The translations under genes and the position numbers were made by a program. The notes below the pieces were generated by a model. That model made no database searches, was not told the origin of the DNA, and was given only the letters and a program-made list of their open reading frames with translations. A DNA stretch of 7,641 nt from Chlamydiota bacterium (GTDB lineage: Bacteria > Chlamydiota > Chlamydiia > Chlamydiales > SM23-39). This document shows, one piece after another, positions 1-5,952 of this stretch (the stretch's first letter is position 1; each line of letters opens with the position of its first letter). The stretch spans positions 1 through 7,641 of the forward strand of contig DAIDLB010000169.1 of NCBI GenBank assembly GCA_027449725.1, in the 5' to 3' direction.

Positions 1-498
1 GACGCCGGCCGCATTGATCACGTCAAACTGCTTTCCAATCTTTTCCGCTGTTTTCAGATTATAAAAGTCATGCAGGGTCGGCACCCCGTTGATTTGCGCG
101 ATGTCCGCGATCCTCTTGGCCGACTCCACTCCGAGCACTTCATAACCAAGCTTTTGGTACGACTGGAGTTGTGTGCCGTCGTTCGAGCCGATATCCAAAA
201 CGGATTTCTGGGCTTGGGTTTTAAAAAAGCGGTCGTCTACGCGGCGGGCCACTTCTTCAAAAAAGGCCGCAAGCGTTTTCGTCGTCCCCGACAGATAGGT
301 ATGGTCGGTATAGACAACCTCTTTTTTTACGGTGTAATCCAATTGGGCCGTTTTACAATTGTGGCAGTAGACGAGCCTCAAAGGATAAAAGGACTCAGTC
401 CCCAGTTCTTCCTTTCGAAGAAAAATATTTCCCAGAGGCTGCAAGCCCAGATCAAGCACCGGCGTGAGGTTTGATGAATCGCAGACCCTGCATTTCAT
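1..498 (-). CDS. Zinc-binding SAM-dependent sugar C-methyltransferase (N-terminal 166 residues, cut by window edge)
   Basis: This gene is missing from the left edge onward, so only its first 166 codons are visible. Reading from ATG at 498 gives MKCRVCDSSNLTPVLDLG and onward. Cys3/Cys6 and Cys45/Cys48 (YCHNC) form two CxxC pairs, as in the putative zinc-binding domain at the start of NDP-sugar C-methyltransferases (TylCIII/NovU-like). A Rossmann SAM-binding motif follows at residues 100-109 (VLDIGSNDGT), with the acidic ribose-binding position in GVES around 123-126. The next family motif begins at the edge (FDVINAAGV). Known members methylate a carbon next to a 4-keto group on an NDP-deoxysugar, usually C3. 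The start ATG overlaps the stop of the upstream epimerase by 4 bp (ATGA), which implies translational coupling and a shared pathway. The family call is firm. The substrate is inferred to be a GDP-4-keto sugar from the neighbours. Confidence 0.88.
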   Translation of the reverse strand, partial: MKCRVCDSSNLTPVLDLGLQPLGNIFLRKEELGTESFYPLRLVYCHNCKTAQLDYTVKKEVVYTDHTYLSGTTKTLAAFFEEVARRVDDRFFKTQAQKSVLDIGSNDGTQLQSYQKLGYEVLGVESAKRIADIAQINGVPTLHDFYNLKTAEKIGKQFDVINAAGV

Positions 499-1466
499 GC
501 TTTTGCCTGTTGGTTGACTTGCGCTTCAATCCAGGGATAGAGCTTCTGGATCCCGTAGAGGAGAGGTTTTTGGGGCGCCCAGCCGAGCACTTTTTGAATC
601 AGCGCATTGTCGGAGTTGCGTCCGCGCACACCCTCGGGCCCTTCGATATTGCGGATCGCGATCCTCTTGTTTGCCACTTCTGCGATGAGTTTCGCCAGAT
701 CATTGATACTGATCTGCTCTTCGGAGCCGAGATTGAGGATAGGGAGTCCAGGGTTCGCCGCCATGATCCTGCGAAGCCCCTCGATGCACTCTTCGATATA
801 GAGAAACGAGCGCGTCTGCTGCCCATTGCCCCAGATCTCGATAGTTCCTCCGTCCGGAGTTTCTGCGACTTTGCGGCAGAGCGCGGCGGGCGCTTTTTCC
901 CGGCCTCCCCGCCAGGTCCCTTGCGGGCCGAAGATATTGTGCAGACGGACGATCCGCGCATCGAGTCCATAGTCTCTCGCATAGCTTGCAAAGACCCGTT
1001 CGCTAAACAGCTTTTCCAGGCCGTAGTCTGTATCCGGATTGGCCGGATAGGCCGAATCCTCCGGGCATTTTGAGTCCTGCGGGTTCATCTGCTTCTCTTT
1101 GGGATAGACGCAGGCCGACGAAGTGTAGATCAGCTTGCCGATGCCGGCGTTCTTACACGCTTCGGCCATGTTCAGGTTGATCATCGTCGAGTCGTGCAGG
1201 ATCTCGGCGTCATGGTTTGTCGCAATGAAGCCGACCCCTCCCATATTCGCCGCAAGCTGGCACACCTCGTCGAAGGGGAGGGAAACGGCTTCCTCCGCCG
1301 ATTTCTTGCACCGGAGGTCTGCGACCAAAAACTCGTCGGCATGGGTTGGGCCAAACTGGGGTTTTTTGATGTCGACGCCGCGCACCCAGTAGCCTTCTTC
1401 TTTATATCTCTTCACCAAATGCGAGCCGATAAACCCGCCGGCGCCGCAAACAAGAGCCTTTTTCAT
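495..1466 (-). CDS. gme: GDP-mannose 3,5-epimerase homologue (GME-type extended SDR)
   Basis: The protein has 323 residues, against about 377 in plants, which carry an N-terminal extension. Family members transiently oxidise C4 of GDP-D-mannose with bound NAD, epimerise C5 and C3, and reduce again to give GDP-L-galactose or GDP-L-gulose in the cytosol. Visible are the NAD motif GAGGFIG (8-14), an NMGGVGF stretch (74-80), SSACVYP (116-122) with catalytic-type Cys119, YGLEK (Tyr148/Lys152), and GGREKAP (187-193) with Lys191. These match the plant GME Cys and Lys acid/base pair. A GPEGVRGRNSDN stretch near 276-287 is also typical of GME. The start has a good ribosome site (AAAGGGA, 1471-1477). 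It lies 15 bp after the upstream SDR gene and overlaps the methyltransferase start by 4 bp. The family call is strong. Because heptose kinase and guanylyltransferase genes are nearby, the true substrate may be a GDP-heptose rather than GDP-mannose. Confidence 0.9.
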   Translation of the reverse strand: MKKALVCGAGGFIGSHLVKRYKEEGYWVRGVDIKKPQFGPTHADEFLVADLRCKKSAEEAVSLPFDEVCQLAANMGGVGFIATNHDAEILHDSTMINLNMAEACKNAGIGKLIYTSSACVYPKEKQMNPQDSKCPEDSAYPANPDTDYGLEKLFSERVFASYARDYGLDARIVRLHNIFGPQGTWRGGREKAPAALCRKVAETPDGGTIEIWGNGQQTRSFLYIEECIEGLRRIMAANPGLPILNLGSEEQISINDLAKLIAEVANKRIAIRNIEGPEGVRGRNSDNALIQKVLGWAPQKPLLYGIQKLYPWIEAQVNQQAKA

Positions 1467-1470
1467 GAGT

Positions 1471-1477
1471 TCCCTTT
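1471..1477 (-). promoter_or_regulatory. Ribosome binding site of the GME gene
   Basis: Read on the minus strand, AAAGGGA lies 4 nt before the ATG at 1466, within the 15-bp gap after the preceding stop codon. It supports the chosen start and independent initiation of this gene. Confidence 0.7.
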
Positions 1478-1481
1478 CCGA

Positions 1482-2420
1482 TTAAACGTTTTTAAATGAA
1501 GAGTTCGAGCGGAGCATCGGGTACGCCGTAATCATCTCCCGGATCCCCTCATCAAGAGAGACCTCTGCCCTCCAGCCGAGTCCTTCGAGTTTGGCGTTGC
1601 TGACCAGATAGTCCCTTTTATCAGGATCTTCGCCGATCTTGGCATAGTGGACGTAAAAGCTTGGGATGTATTGCCGGATCTTTTCGCAAAGCTCTTTTTT
1701 GGTTAGGTTTGCATCCGTTCGTCCCAAATTATAGATATTGCCCCGCATCTCTTCGAAATGCTCGATGCCAAAGCAAAACGCATTGGCCACATCCCGCACA
1801 TGCACATGGTTGCGCTTAAAATGCTCTTCGAAGAGGACGACAAACCGGTCGTGGCAGGCGCGGAAGGTAAAGTCGTTGACGAGGAGATCGAGCCTCATGC
1901 GCGGAGAGATGCCAAAAACAGTCGCCAGCCGAAACGAAAGGGCCCGTCCGGAGTTGAGCAGAATCGTTTCTCCCTCAATCTTCAGCCTGCCGTAATGGGA
2001 CACCGGGTTCACAGGCGTCTCTTCCGTACAAATGCCGTCGCCCTGGGCGCCATAGCCGCTATTCGTATTCGGATAGAGGATCTTTTGTCTCGGCGAAGAG
2101 TGCTTGAGAAGGAGGGCGATCGCATCGCGGTTCACCACCGTAGCCAAAAACGGCGCACGATCGCATGCAGGCGCTCCGACAAGAGCGGCAAGCGGGATCA
2201 AGATATCCGCTTTCGGTACCTCTTCGGAAATCAACGCTTCGTCGCATGCATCCCCATGGATGAACCGAAATTGGGGATTTGAAAATGATTCAAGGAGAGG
2301 CGCTTGCTTGAAAGACAGGTTGTCCAATACGGTCACTTGGTACCCCTTTTTCAACAAAAGCGGCGTCAGAACAGAGCCAATGTATCCGGCTCCTCCTGTA
2401 ATAAAGACTCTCTCACCCAT
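1482..2420 (-). CDS. NAD(P)-dependent nucleotide-sugar epimerase/dehydratase (extended SDR)
   Basis: This 312-residue protein is of normal length for an extended SDR. It has a GGAGYIG dinucleotide motif (9-15), an acidic residue at the end of beta-2 (VLDN, Asp33) that favours NAD, an NTNSGYG active-site segment (118-124, with Ser121 the probable catalytic hydroxyl), and YGRLK (Tyr143/Lys147). A substrate-binding half follows, with HVHVRDVANAF (205-215) and a YNLG segment (230-233). It should act on a nucleotide-activated hexose or heptose as an epimerase, dehydratase or 4-ketoreductase. Sequence alone does not tell which. It is the first gene of the minus-strand operon and begins directly at one copy of the duplicated leader. 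The ribosome site before ATG 2420 is poor (only GTGAGA about 7 nt upstream), which may lower expression. Confidence 0.87.
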   Translation of the reverse strand: MGERVFITGGAGYIGSVLTPLLLKKGYQVTVLDNLSFKQAPLLESFSNPQFRFIHGDACDEALISEEVPKADILIPLAALVGAPACDRAPFLATVVNRDAIALLLKHSSPRQKILYPNTNSGYGAQGDGICTEETPVNPVSHYGRLKIEGETILLNSGRALSFRLATVFGISPRMRLDLLVNDFTFRACHDRFVVLFEEHFKRNHVHVRDVANAFCFGIEHFEEMRGNIYNLGRTDANLTKKELCEKIRQYIPSFYVHYAKIGEDPDKRDYLVSNAKLEGLGWRAEVSLDEGIREMITAYPMLRSNSSFKNV

Positions 2421-2526
2421 AAAACAATCTCACGGAGTTTTGTTTGCAAATTAATTCGATGCTTGAGTTTATACTTGGTGTTTATAAATTTCTCTAAGCT
2501 TTATTTTTTTGATAATGAGATTTTTC
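2411..2526 (+). repeat. Direct repeat copy 1 of a divergent promoter/leader region
   Basis: This stretch matches 3901..4015 at an offset of 1490 bp. By hand count, 2438-2510 matches 3928-4000 at 63 of 73 positions without gaps. The core 2461-2490 versus 3951-3980 matches at 29 of 30. Similarity continues leftward with small gaps through AAACAATCTC (2422-2431) into the first codons of the SDR gene at 2420, and rightward to the poly-T at 2521-2525. Copy 1 has lost the plus-strand gene that follows copy 2: the ribosome site AGAGGA has become ATGAGA and no ATG follows. On the minus side it still serves the SDR operon. Confidence 0.85.
2468..2497 (-). promoter_or_regulatory. Candidate sigma70-type promoter of the minus-strand sugar operon
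   Basis: On the minus strand, TTAGAG (2492-2497) and TATAAA (2468-2473) are spaced by 18 bp, about 48 bp before the ATG at 2420. Related hexamers (TTAGAA and TATAGA) occupy the equivalent positions of repeat copy 2. The -35 element is weak and the region is AT-rich, so chance matches are likely. The assignment is tentative. Confidence 0.35.
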
Positions 2527-2542
2527 GCAAAGCAGATGCGAA
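2524..2542. other. Small inverted repeat at the right edge of repeat copy 1
   Basis: TTCGCA (2524-2529) and TGCGAA (2537-2542) form a 6-bp stem with a 7-nt loop, exactly where similarity to the plus-strand leader stops. On the plus strand it is followed by TTTAAT, too short a T-run for a convincing terminator. It may be only a scar of the event that removed the downstream gene. Confidence 0.4.
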
Positions 2543-2629
2543 TTTAATGTACACCCAAATAACCTCAAGAATCGATTATACTAGGGCTGCGTCAAAGCCC
2601 CGGGATAGGTTTTTATTCTCGATTCAGTT
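2527..2629. other. Non-coding spacer after the ATPase gene, with a short hairpin
   Basis: I see no gene here. The clearest structure is GGGCT (2584-2588) pairing with AGCCC (2596-2600) around the loop GCGTCAA. On the plus strand it is followed by CGGGATAGGTTTTTATT, so the T-run is about 9 nt from the stem and termination would be weak. GGGATAGGT (2602-2610) recurs inverted near the right end of the window (7534-7542). No strong terminator for the ATPase gene is visible, so readthrough into the minus-strand sugar operon is possible. Confidence 0.5.
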
Positions 2630-3802
2630 TTAGAGGAATTGGTCAGGGCGCAGTTGAAGAAGAAATTCTTCGAGGGGCATGCAAAGGATCTTATCTTTGA
2701 CAAGGCGATGTTTGCCAAGGTAGAGGAAGAGAGGCTTGGCCTCGGGATATTCTTCGCAGAAACTCTTCAATCCTTTCAAATCGGCAGGGTGGACGTCACG
2801 GCCCCTTTTGATTTCGATCGACCAAAATCCTTTGGGGCCATAGATGACAAAGTCCACTTCGACACCGCTTTTGGTTCTCCAGAAGCAGAATTGATGAGGT
2901 TCGCGCTGCGCCTGTACCCAGGAGCGCAAATGTTGCGCGAGCAATCCTTCCAGGGCCGGGCTTTCCAGCTCCGCTTCTTGGTCCATCGGGCCTTTGGGAC
3001 GCAAACTGCGGTAGACTCCGGTGTCGAAATAATAAAATTTTGGATGGCTCACGAGGATGCGCTTGGCTCGTCTCGTAAAAACAGGCAAGCGGAATGAAAT
3101 CAGCAGGTCTTCCAGAATTTGCAAATAATTATCTACCGTCGTGCGCTTTACTTGAGCTTCTCGGGCAATGTCATTGACATTCAGGAGCTGTCCATGCGAA
3201 AAACTCGAAATCTCTAAAAATCGCGCAAAATCACCCGCCTGCCGGACAAGCCCTTCGGCAATCACCTCTTCCCTTAAATAGACGCCTACATAATTGAGAA
3301 TCTTTTCCCAAGGATCTTCAGACTGCCAAACCATCGGGATCAAACCAGCTTTCAAAGCTTTTTCGAGCTGAAAACTCCGCCCCAGCTCTGCGGCGAAAAA
3401 TGGGGGCATCAATCTCAATAGAGCTCTGCCGCCGAGAAGGTTTCCTATTTCCCGGCGCAATTTTCGAGCGCTGCTTCCCGTCATGATAAACTGGACAGGA
3501 TGGCCCTCTTCAATGAGAGAATGGATCACAGGAAGCAGCCCCGGAACTCTCTGGATCTCATCTAAAATGATCGTTTTCGATTGCGGAGAGCGCACGATTT
3601 CGCGGAGCCGTTCGGGGGCAGCGAGGTATTTGCGCTCTTCCTCCGGGAGAAGAAGGTCGATCCGTCTCGCTTCGGGGTAAGCATGCGCCAGCCAGGTCGA
3701 TTTCCCCGTTCCTCGCGGACCAAGGAGAAAAAAGCTCTCGTTTGGGGGGGTTAAAAGCCTTGGGATATATTCTTTCATCGGATTTGGAGTTTTTGCTTCC
3801 AT
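2630..3802 (-). CDS. AAA_14/DUF4143-type ATPase with PD-(D/E)XK-like C-terminus
   Basis: From ATG 3802 the protein has 390 residues. It carries Walker A GPRGTGKST (28-36), Walker B TIILDE (77-82), the MTGSSARKL segment typical of the AAA_14 family (107-115), and a helix-turn-helix-like stretch NVNDIAREAQVKRTTVDNYL (208-227). The C-terminal DUF4143 region has WRTKSGVEVDF then SIEIKRG, placing Glu315, Asp317, Glu330 and Lys332 as in a PD-(D/E)XK nuclease-like core. The cellular role of this widespread family is poorly defined. Members are often scattered, horizontally transferred and lone. I chose ATG 3802 over the TTG at 3829 and the ATG at 3778 because GGA lies just upstream of it. The gene is not obviously part of sugar metabolism. 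It sits between two copies of a duplicated leader and uses copy 2 as its upstream region. Confidence 0.85.
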   Translation of the reverse strand: MEAKTPNPMKEYIPRLLTPPNESFFLLGPRGTGKSTWLAHAYPEARRIDLLLPEEERKYLAAPERLREIVRSPQSKTIILDEIQRVPGLLPVIHSLIEEGHPVQFIMTGSSARKLRREIGNLLGGRALLRLMPPFFAAELGRSFQLEKALKAGLIPMVWQSEDPWEKILNYVGVYLREEVIAEGLVRQAGDFARFLEISSFSHGQLLNVNDIAREAQVKRTTVDNYLQILEDLLISFRLPVFTRRAKRILVSHPKFYYFDTGVYRSLRPKGPMDQEAELESPALEGLLAQHLRSWVQAQREPHQFCFWRTKSGVEVDFVIYGPKGFWSIEIKRGRDVHPADLKGLKSFCEEYPEAKPLFLYLGKHRLVKDKILCMPLEEFLLQLRPDQFL

Positions 3803-3823
3803 TATTCCAAATCCGTTGGAATA
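3803..3823. promoter_or_regulatory. Inverted repeat next to the ATPase start, candidate operator
   Basis: TATTCCAA (3803-3810) and TTGGAATA (3816-3823) are perfect 8-bp arms around ATCCG, immediately before the ATG at 3802. The octamer AATCCGTT occurs at 3810-3817 and again at 3831-3838, 21 bp apart (two helical turns). A related CGGATTTGG lies inverted at 3779-3787, inside the first codons. The arrangement would suit autoregulatory binding of a dimeric protein to the ATPase leader. No experiment or family rule supports this. Confidence 0.4.
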
Positions 3824-3865
3824 TTGCAAGAATCCGTTCGGTCAGATTAAAAATTTACTTCTCAT

Positions 3866-3910
3866 GCCCGGATAGCAAAAACCACCCTCTTTTTTATGCC
3901 TATCACCTAA
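3866..3910 (-). pseudogene. Possible decayed 5' end of an SDR epimerase gene
   Basis: Read on the minus strand from 3910, in the register given by the direct repeat, the codons give LGDRHKKEGGFCYPG. The SDR gene starting at 2420 gives MGERVFITGGAGYIG. Six of 15 positions are identical, including Gly2, Arg4, Gly9, Gly10, Tyr13 and Gly15, and Glu3 is replaced by Asp. The start codon is TTA instead of ATG, and the frame reaches a stop within eight codons after this stretch. A GAGAGG ribosome-site-like sequence precedes it. DNA identity beyond the first 12 bases is only moderate, so chance resemblance is not excluded. Confidence 0.35.
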
Positions 3911-3952
3911 ACAAACAACCTCTCAAATTTTATTTGCTAATTAAATCAAAGC

Positions 3953-3980
3953 TTGAGTCTATACTTGGTGTTTATAAATT
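3953..3980 (+). promoter_or_regulatory. Candidate promoter of the plus-strand sugar operon
   Basis: TTGAGT (3953-3958) and TAAATT (3975-3980) are 16 bp apart, within the most conserved block of the direct repeat (29 of 30 bases kept). TATAAA at 3973-3978 is an alternative -10 with a short 14-bp spacer. Strong conservation of this block in a decayed duplicate marks it as functional or recently copied. The exact hexamers are uncertain. Confidence 0.4.
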
Positions 3981-4002
3981 ATTCTAAGTTTTATCTTTTT
4001 AT

Positions 4003-4009
4003 AAGAGGA
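4003..4009 (+). promoter_or_regulatory. Ribosome binding site fixing the start at 4016
   Basis: AAGAGGA ends 6 nt before ATG 4016. The open frame extends upstream to a TTG at 3953, but those 21 codons lie in the AT-rich leader repeat, and the Rossmann motif begins right after Met at 4016. The ATG is therefore the likely start. Confidence 0.75.
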
Positions 4010-4015
4010 TTTTTC

Positions 4016-4936
4016 ATGAAAGTACTTGTAACAGGAGCCAGCGGCTTTTTAGGAAAAACGCTTTGCCCGCTATTGGAAAAGCGTGGGGATGAGGTCGTTG
4101 GGATCTCGAGCAAAACATGCAATCTCTTGGACCGCGATGCCTTGAACCAATTTTCCAAAGGATCGTTTGATCGGATCTATCATTTGGCGACGTGGACGCA
4201 GGCCGGCGATTTTTGCGTTCGCCATCCGGCGGATCAATGGCTGAACAATCAGAAGATCCACATGAACCTCCTCGACTGGTGGCAGTCGGACCAGCCCCAG
4301 GCCAAGATGGTGGCGATCGGGACGAGCTGCGCCTACGATCCGGCATATTCTTTGGAAGAGAGCTATTATCTGAGCGGCATGCCGATCGAGAGCCTCTTTG
4401 CGTATGGGATGACCAAGCGGATGCTCCTCACCGGTTTGCAGGCGCTCCAGAAACAGTACGGCCTCGAATATGTCTGTCTGGTGTCTACGATCCTCTACGG
4501 CGTAGAGGGATTTAGCGGCAAGCAGGGCAAGCAGATGCACTTCATTTTCGACCTGATGCGAAAGATCGTCCGCGGCCAGGCGTTTGGCGAGCCGGTGGTT
4601 CTCTGGGGCGATGGGTCGCAGAAGAGAGAAGCGGTCGACGTCCAGGACTTTGCAGCCGCGCTCCTCCGTTTGGCCGATCAGGAGAAAAACGAGTTGATCA
4701 ACATTGGAGAGGGACAGGAGTACTCGATCCGGGAGTTTGCCGAGGCGATCGCACGCCAAATCGGCTTTCCTCCGGAGAAAATTGAATACGACACCGGCCG
4801 TTATGTCGGCGCCCGCTCCAAGGTGATGAATGTGGAGAAGATGCGCTCCAAGCTGCCGGGGTTTACTCCCGCGCCGGCTTTGCAGGGGATTTTACCCGTC
4901 GTCGATTGGCTGAAGCAAAATATCCACACGGTTTAA
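4016..4936 (+). CDS. GDP-fucose-synthase-like SDR (GDP-4-keto-sugar epimerase/reductase)
   Basis: This 306-residue extended SDR has GASGFLG (7-13), GTSCAYD (102-108), YGMTK (Tyr130/Lys134) and His175 (KQMHF). The pattern follows GDP-L-fucose synthase (Fcl/WcaG), in which a Ser, a Cys, Tyr, Lys and a His form the active site. Here Thr103 replaces the usual Ser and Cys105 is kept. WcaG reduces a GDP-4-keto-6-deoxymannose after 3,5-epimerisation. Homologues in Campylobacter capsule loci act as GDP-heptose C4 reductases. The next gene follows with little or no gap, so the role is likely tied to heptose activation. No GDP-mannose 4,6-dehydratase is visible, so a plain GDP-fucose pathway is not supported by this window alone. 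Confidence 0.82.
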   Translation: MKVLVTGASGFLGKTLCPLLEKRGDEVVGISSKTCNLLDRDALNQFSKGSFDRIYHLATWTQAGDFCVRHPADQWLNNQKIHMNLLDWWQSDQPQAKMVAIGTSCAYDPAYSLEESYYLSGMPIESLFAYGMTKRMLLTGLQALQKQYGLEYVCLVSTILYGVEGFSGKQGKQMHFIFDLMRKIVRGQAFGEPVVLWGDGSQKREAVDVQDFAAALLRLADQEKNELINIGEGQEYSIREFAEAIARQIGFPPEKIEYDTGRYVGARSKVMNVEKMRSKLPGFTPAPALQGILPVVDWLKQNIHTV

Positions 4937-4948
4937 ATGGACGGCGGC

Positions 4949-5950
4949 ATGCGGCACATCATCTCCCAGACGCCCCTCCGGATCAGCCTCTTTGGCGGCG
5001 GCACTGACTACCCCTCCTATTATCAAAGAAAACCGGGCGCCGTGCTGGGCTTTACAATCGATCAGTACGTCTATGTGAGCCTCAACACGGTGAGCCGCTT
5101 TTTTACTCCGCGCCTCAGGGTCAGCTATTCGAAGATCGAAGAGATCAAATCGGTCGATGAGATCCAACATCCGAGCGTCCGAACCTGTCTGCAATATAAA
5201 CAGATGGATCTGCCTCTCGACATCCATATCTCGGCGGATCTGCCTGCCAAAACAGGCCTCGGCTCCTCTTCCGCCTTCACCGTCGGCTTCCTCAACGCGC
5301 TCTATGCGCTCCAGGGGACGCGGATTTCGCGCGAGCTCCTGGCAGAGGAGGCGCTTCATGTGGAACAGGACCTGATCCAGGAGCGGGTGGGATCGCAAGA
5401 CCAGTACCACGCGGCCTTCGGAGGGGTGAACGTCTTCGAATTCTCTGCGGAAAAAATCTGCGCGCGGCCTGTCGTCATGCGGCAGGAAAACAAACGGGCT
5501 CTCCAAAACCACCTCTTTGTCTTTTACACCGGCCTGACCCGCTTTGCCCACGAGGTTCTTGAAGAACAGCTCGTCAAGACCGACTCATGCGCTTCCGACC
5601 GAACCTTGGAGAGGATGTACGAGATGGTCTTCGAGGCGGAAACCATCCTCTCGAAAGCGCCGGCCGCCGAAGTGCCGGAGCTTCTCGGCCGGCTTCTTCA
5701 TGAGGGATGGCAGCTCAAGAAAATGCTCTCCAACAAGATCTCCAATCCCTGGATCGACGAGATCTACGAAAGAGCAATCGCTGCTGGAGCGGCCGGAGGG
5801 AAACTTTGCGGCGCCGGTGGCGGAGGATTCCTCGTCTTTCTCATTCCCACTCAAGCTATCGCCAAGGTGAAACAAGCGCTTTCCGATCTGCCCGAAGTCT
5901 CATTCCACTTCGAATCGCATGGCTCAACCATCCTCTACATGAAGGAATAG
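4949..5950 (+). CDS. hddA: D-glycero-D-manno-heptose 7-phosphate kinase-like GHMP kinase (HddA type)
   Basis: This is a GHMP-superfamily kinase of 333 residues. HddA adds a phosphate at C1 of D-glycero-D-manno-heptose 7-phosphate, the step that commits it to GDP-heptose. Visible are the N-terminal IISQTPLRISLFGGGTDYP (4-22), the ATP loop PAKTGLGSSSA (99-109), GSQDQYHAAFGG (148-159), and the C-terminal glycine-rich motif CGAGGGG (287-293). I chose ATG 4949 because homologues start just before this SQTP block and GGA lies upstream. ATG 4937 directly follows the previous stop, has no ribosome site and would add four residues (MDGG). The gene is followed after 2 bp by the guanylyltransferase, the usual HddA-HddC pairing. 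Other sugar-1-kinases of the superfamily remain possible. Confidence 0.85.
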   Translation: MRHIISQTPLRISLFGGGTDYPSYYQRKPGAVLGFTIDQYVYVSLNTVSRFFTPRLRVSYSKIEEIKSVDEIQHPSVRTCLQYKQMDLPLDIHISADLPAKTGLGSSSAFTVGFLNALYALQGTRISRELLAEEALHVEQDLIQERVGSQDQYHAAFGGVNVFEFSAEKICARPVVMRQENKRALQNHLFVFYTGLTRFAHEVLEEQLVKTDSCASDRTLERMYEMVFEAETILSKAPAAEVPELLGRLLHEGWQLKKMLSNKISNPWIDEIYERAIAAGAAGGKLCGAGGGGFLVFLIPTQAIAKVKQALSDLPEVSFHFESHGSTILYMKE

Positions 5951-5952
5951 CG

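Larger units (their letters stand above)
3901..4015 (+). repeat. Direct repeat copy 2 of the divergent promoter/leader region
   Basis: This is the counterpart of 2411..2526. It ends exactly at the ATG of the plus-strand reductase gene and keeps a good ribosome site. On its left it runs into a decayed epimerase-like start, then the ATPase gene. The same DNA therefore lies upstream of both minus-strand transcription units (ATPase here, SDR operon at copy 1), which could give them shared regulation. Confidence 0.85.

Noticed and set aside
70..1073. Plus-strand open frames of 134 and 200 residues opposite the methyltransferase and GME genes
   Set aside because: They lie antisense to clearly recognisable enzymes, have no family motifs and no ribosome sites. 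They are by-products of the GC-rich coding strand.
2575..2596. Perfect TATAAT and TTGACG hexamers on the minus strand after the ATPase
   Set aside because: They are separated by only 9 bp, too close for a sigma70 promoter, and TTGACG overlaps the GGGCT/AGCCC hairpin.
3953..4015. TTG start extending the plus-strand reductase by 21 residues
   Set aside because: The extension encodes only the AT-rich leader repeat, is hydrophobic by base composition and lacks a ribosome site. ATG 4016 has AAGAGGA correctly spaced and begins the Rossmann fold.
4070..5551. Minus-strand open frames of 229 and 219 residues opposite the reductase and kinase
   Set aside because: The plus-strand frames carry full sets of catalytic motifs. 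The antisense products are low-complexity Arg/His/Asp-rich and unrelated to known folds as far as I can see.
5707..5952. N-terminal extension of the guanylyltransferase by 82 residues
   Set aside because: It overlaps the essential C-terminal glycine motif of the kinase in another frame. ATG 5953 has its own ribosome site and directly precedes the nucleotide-binding motif.
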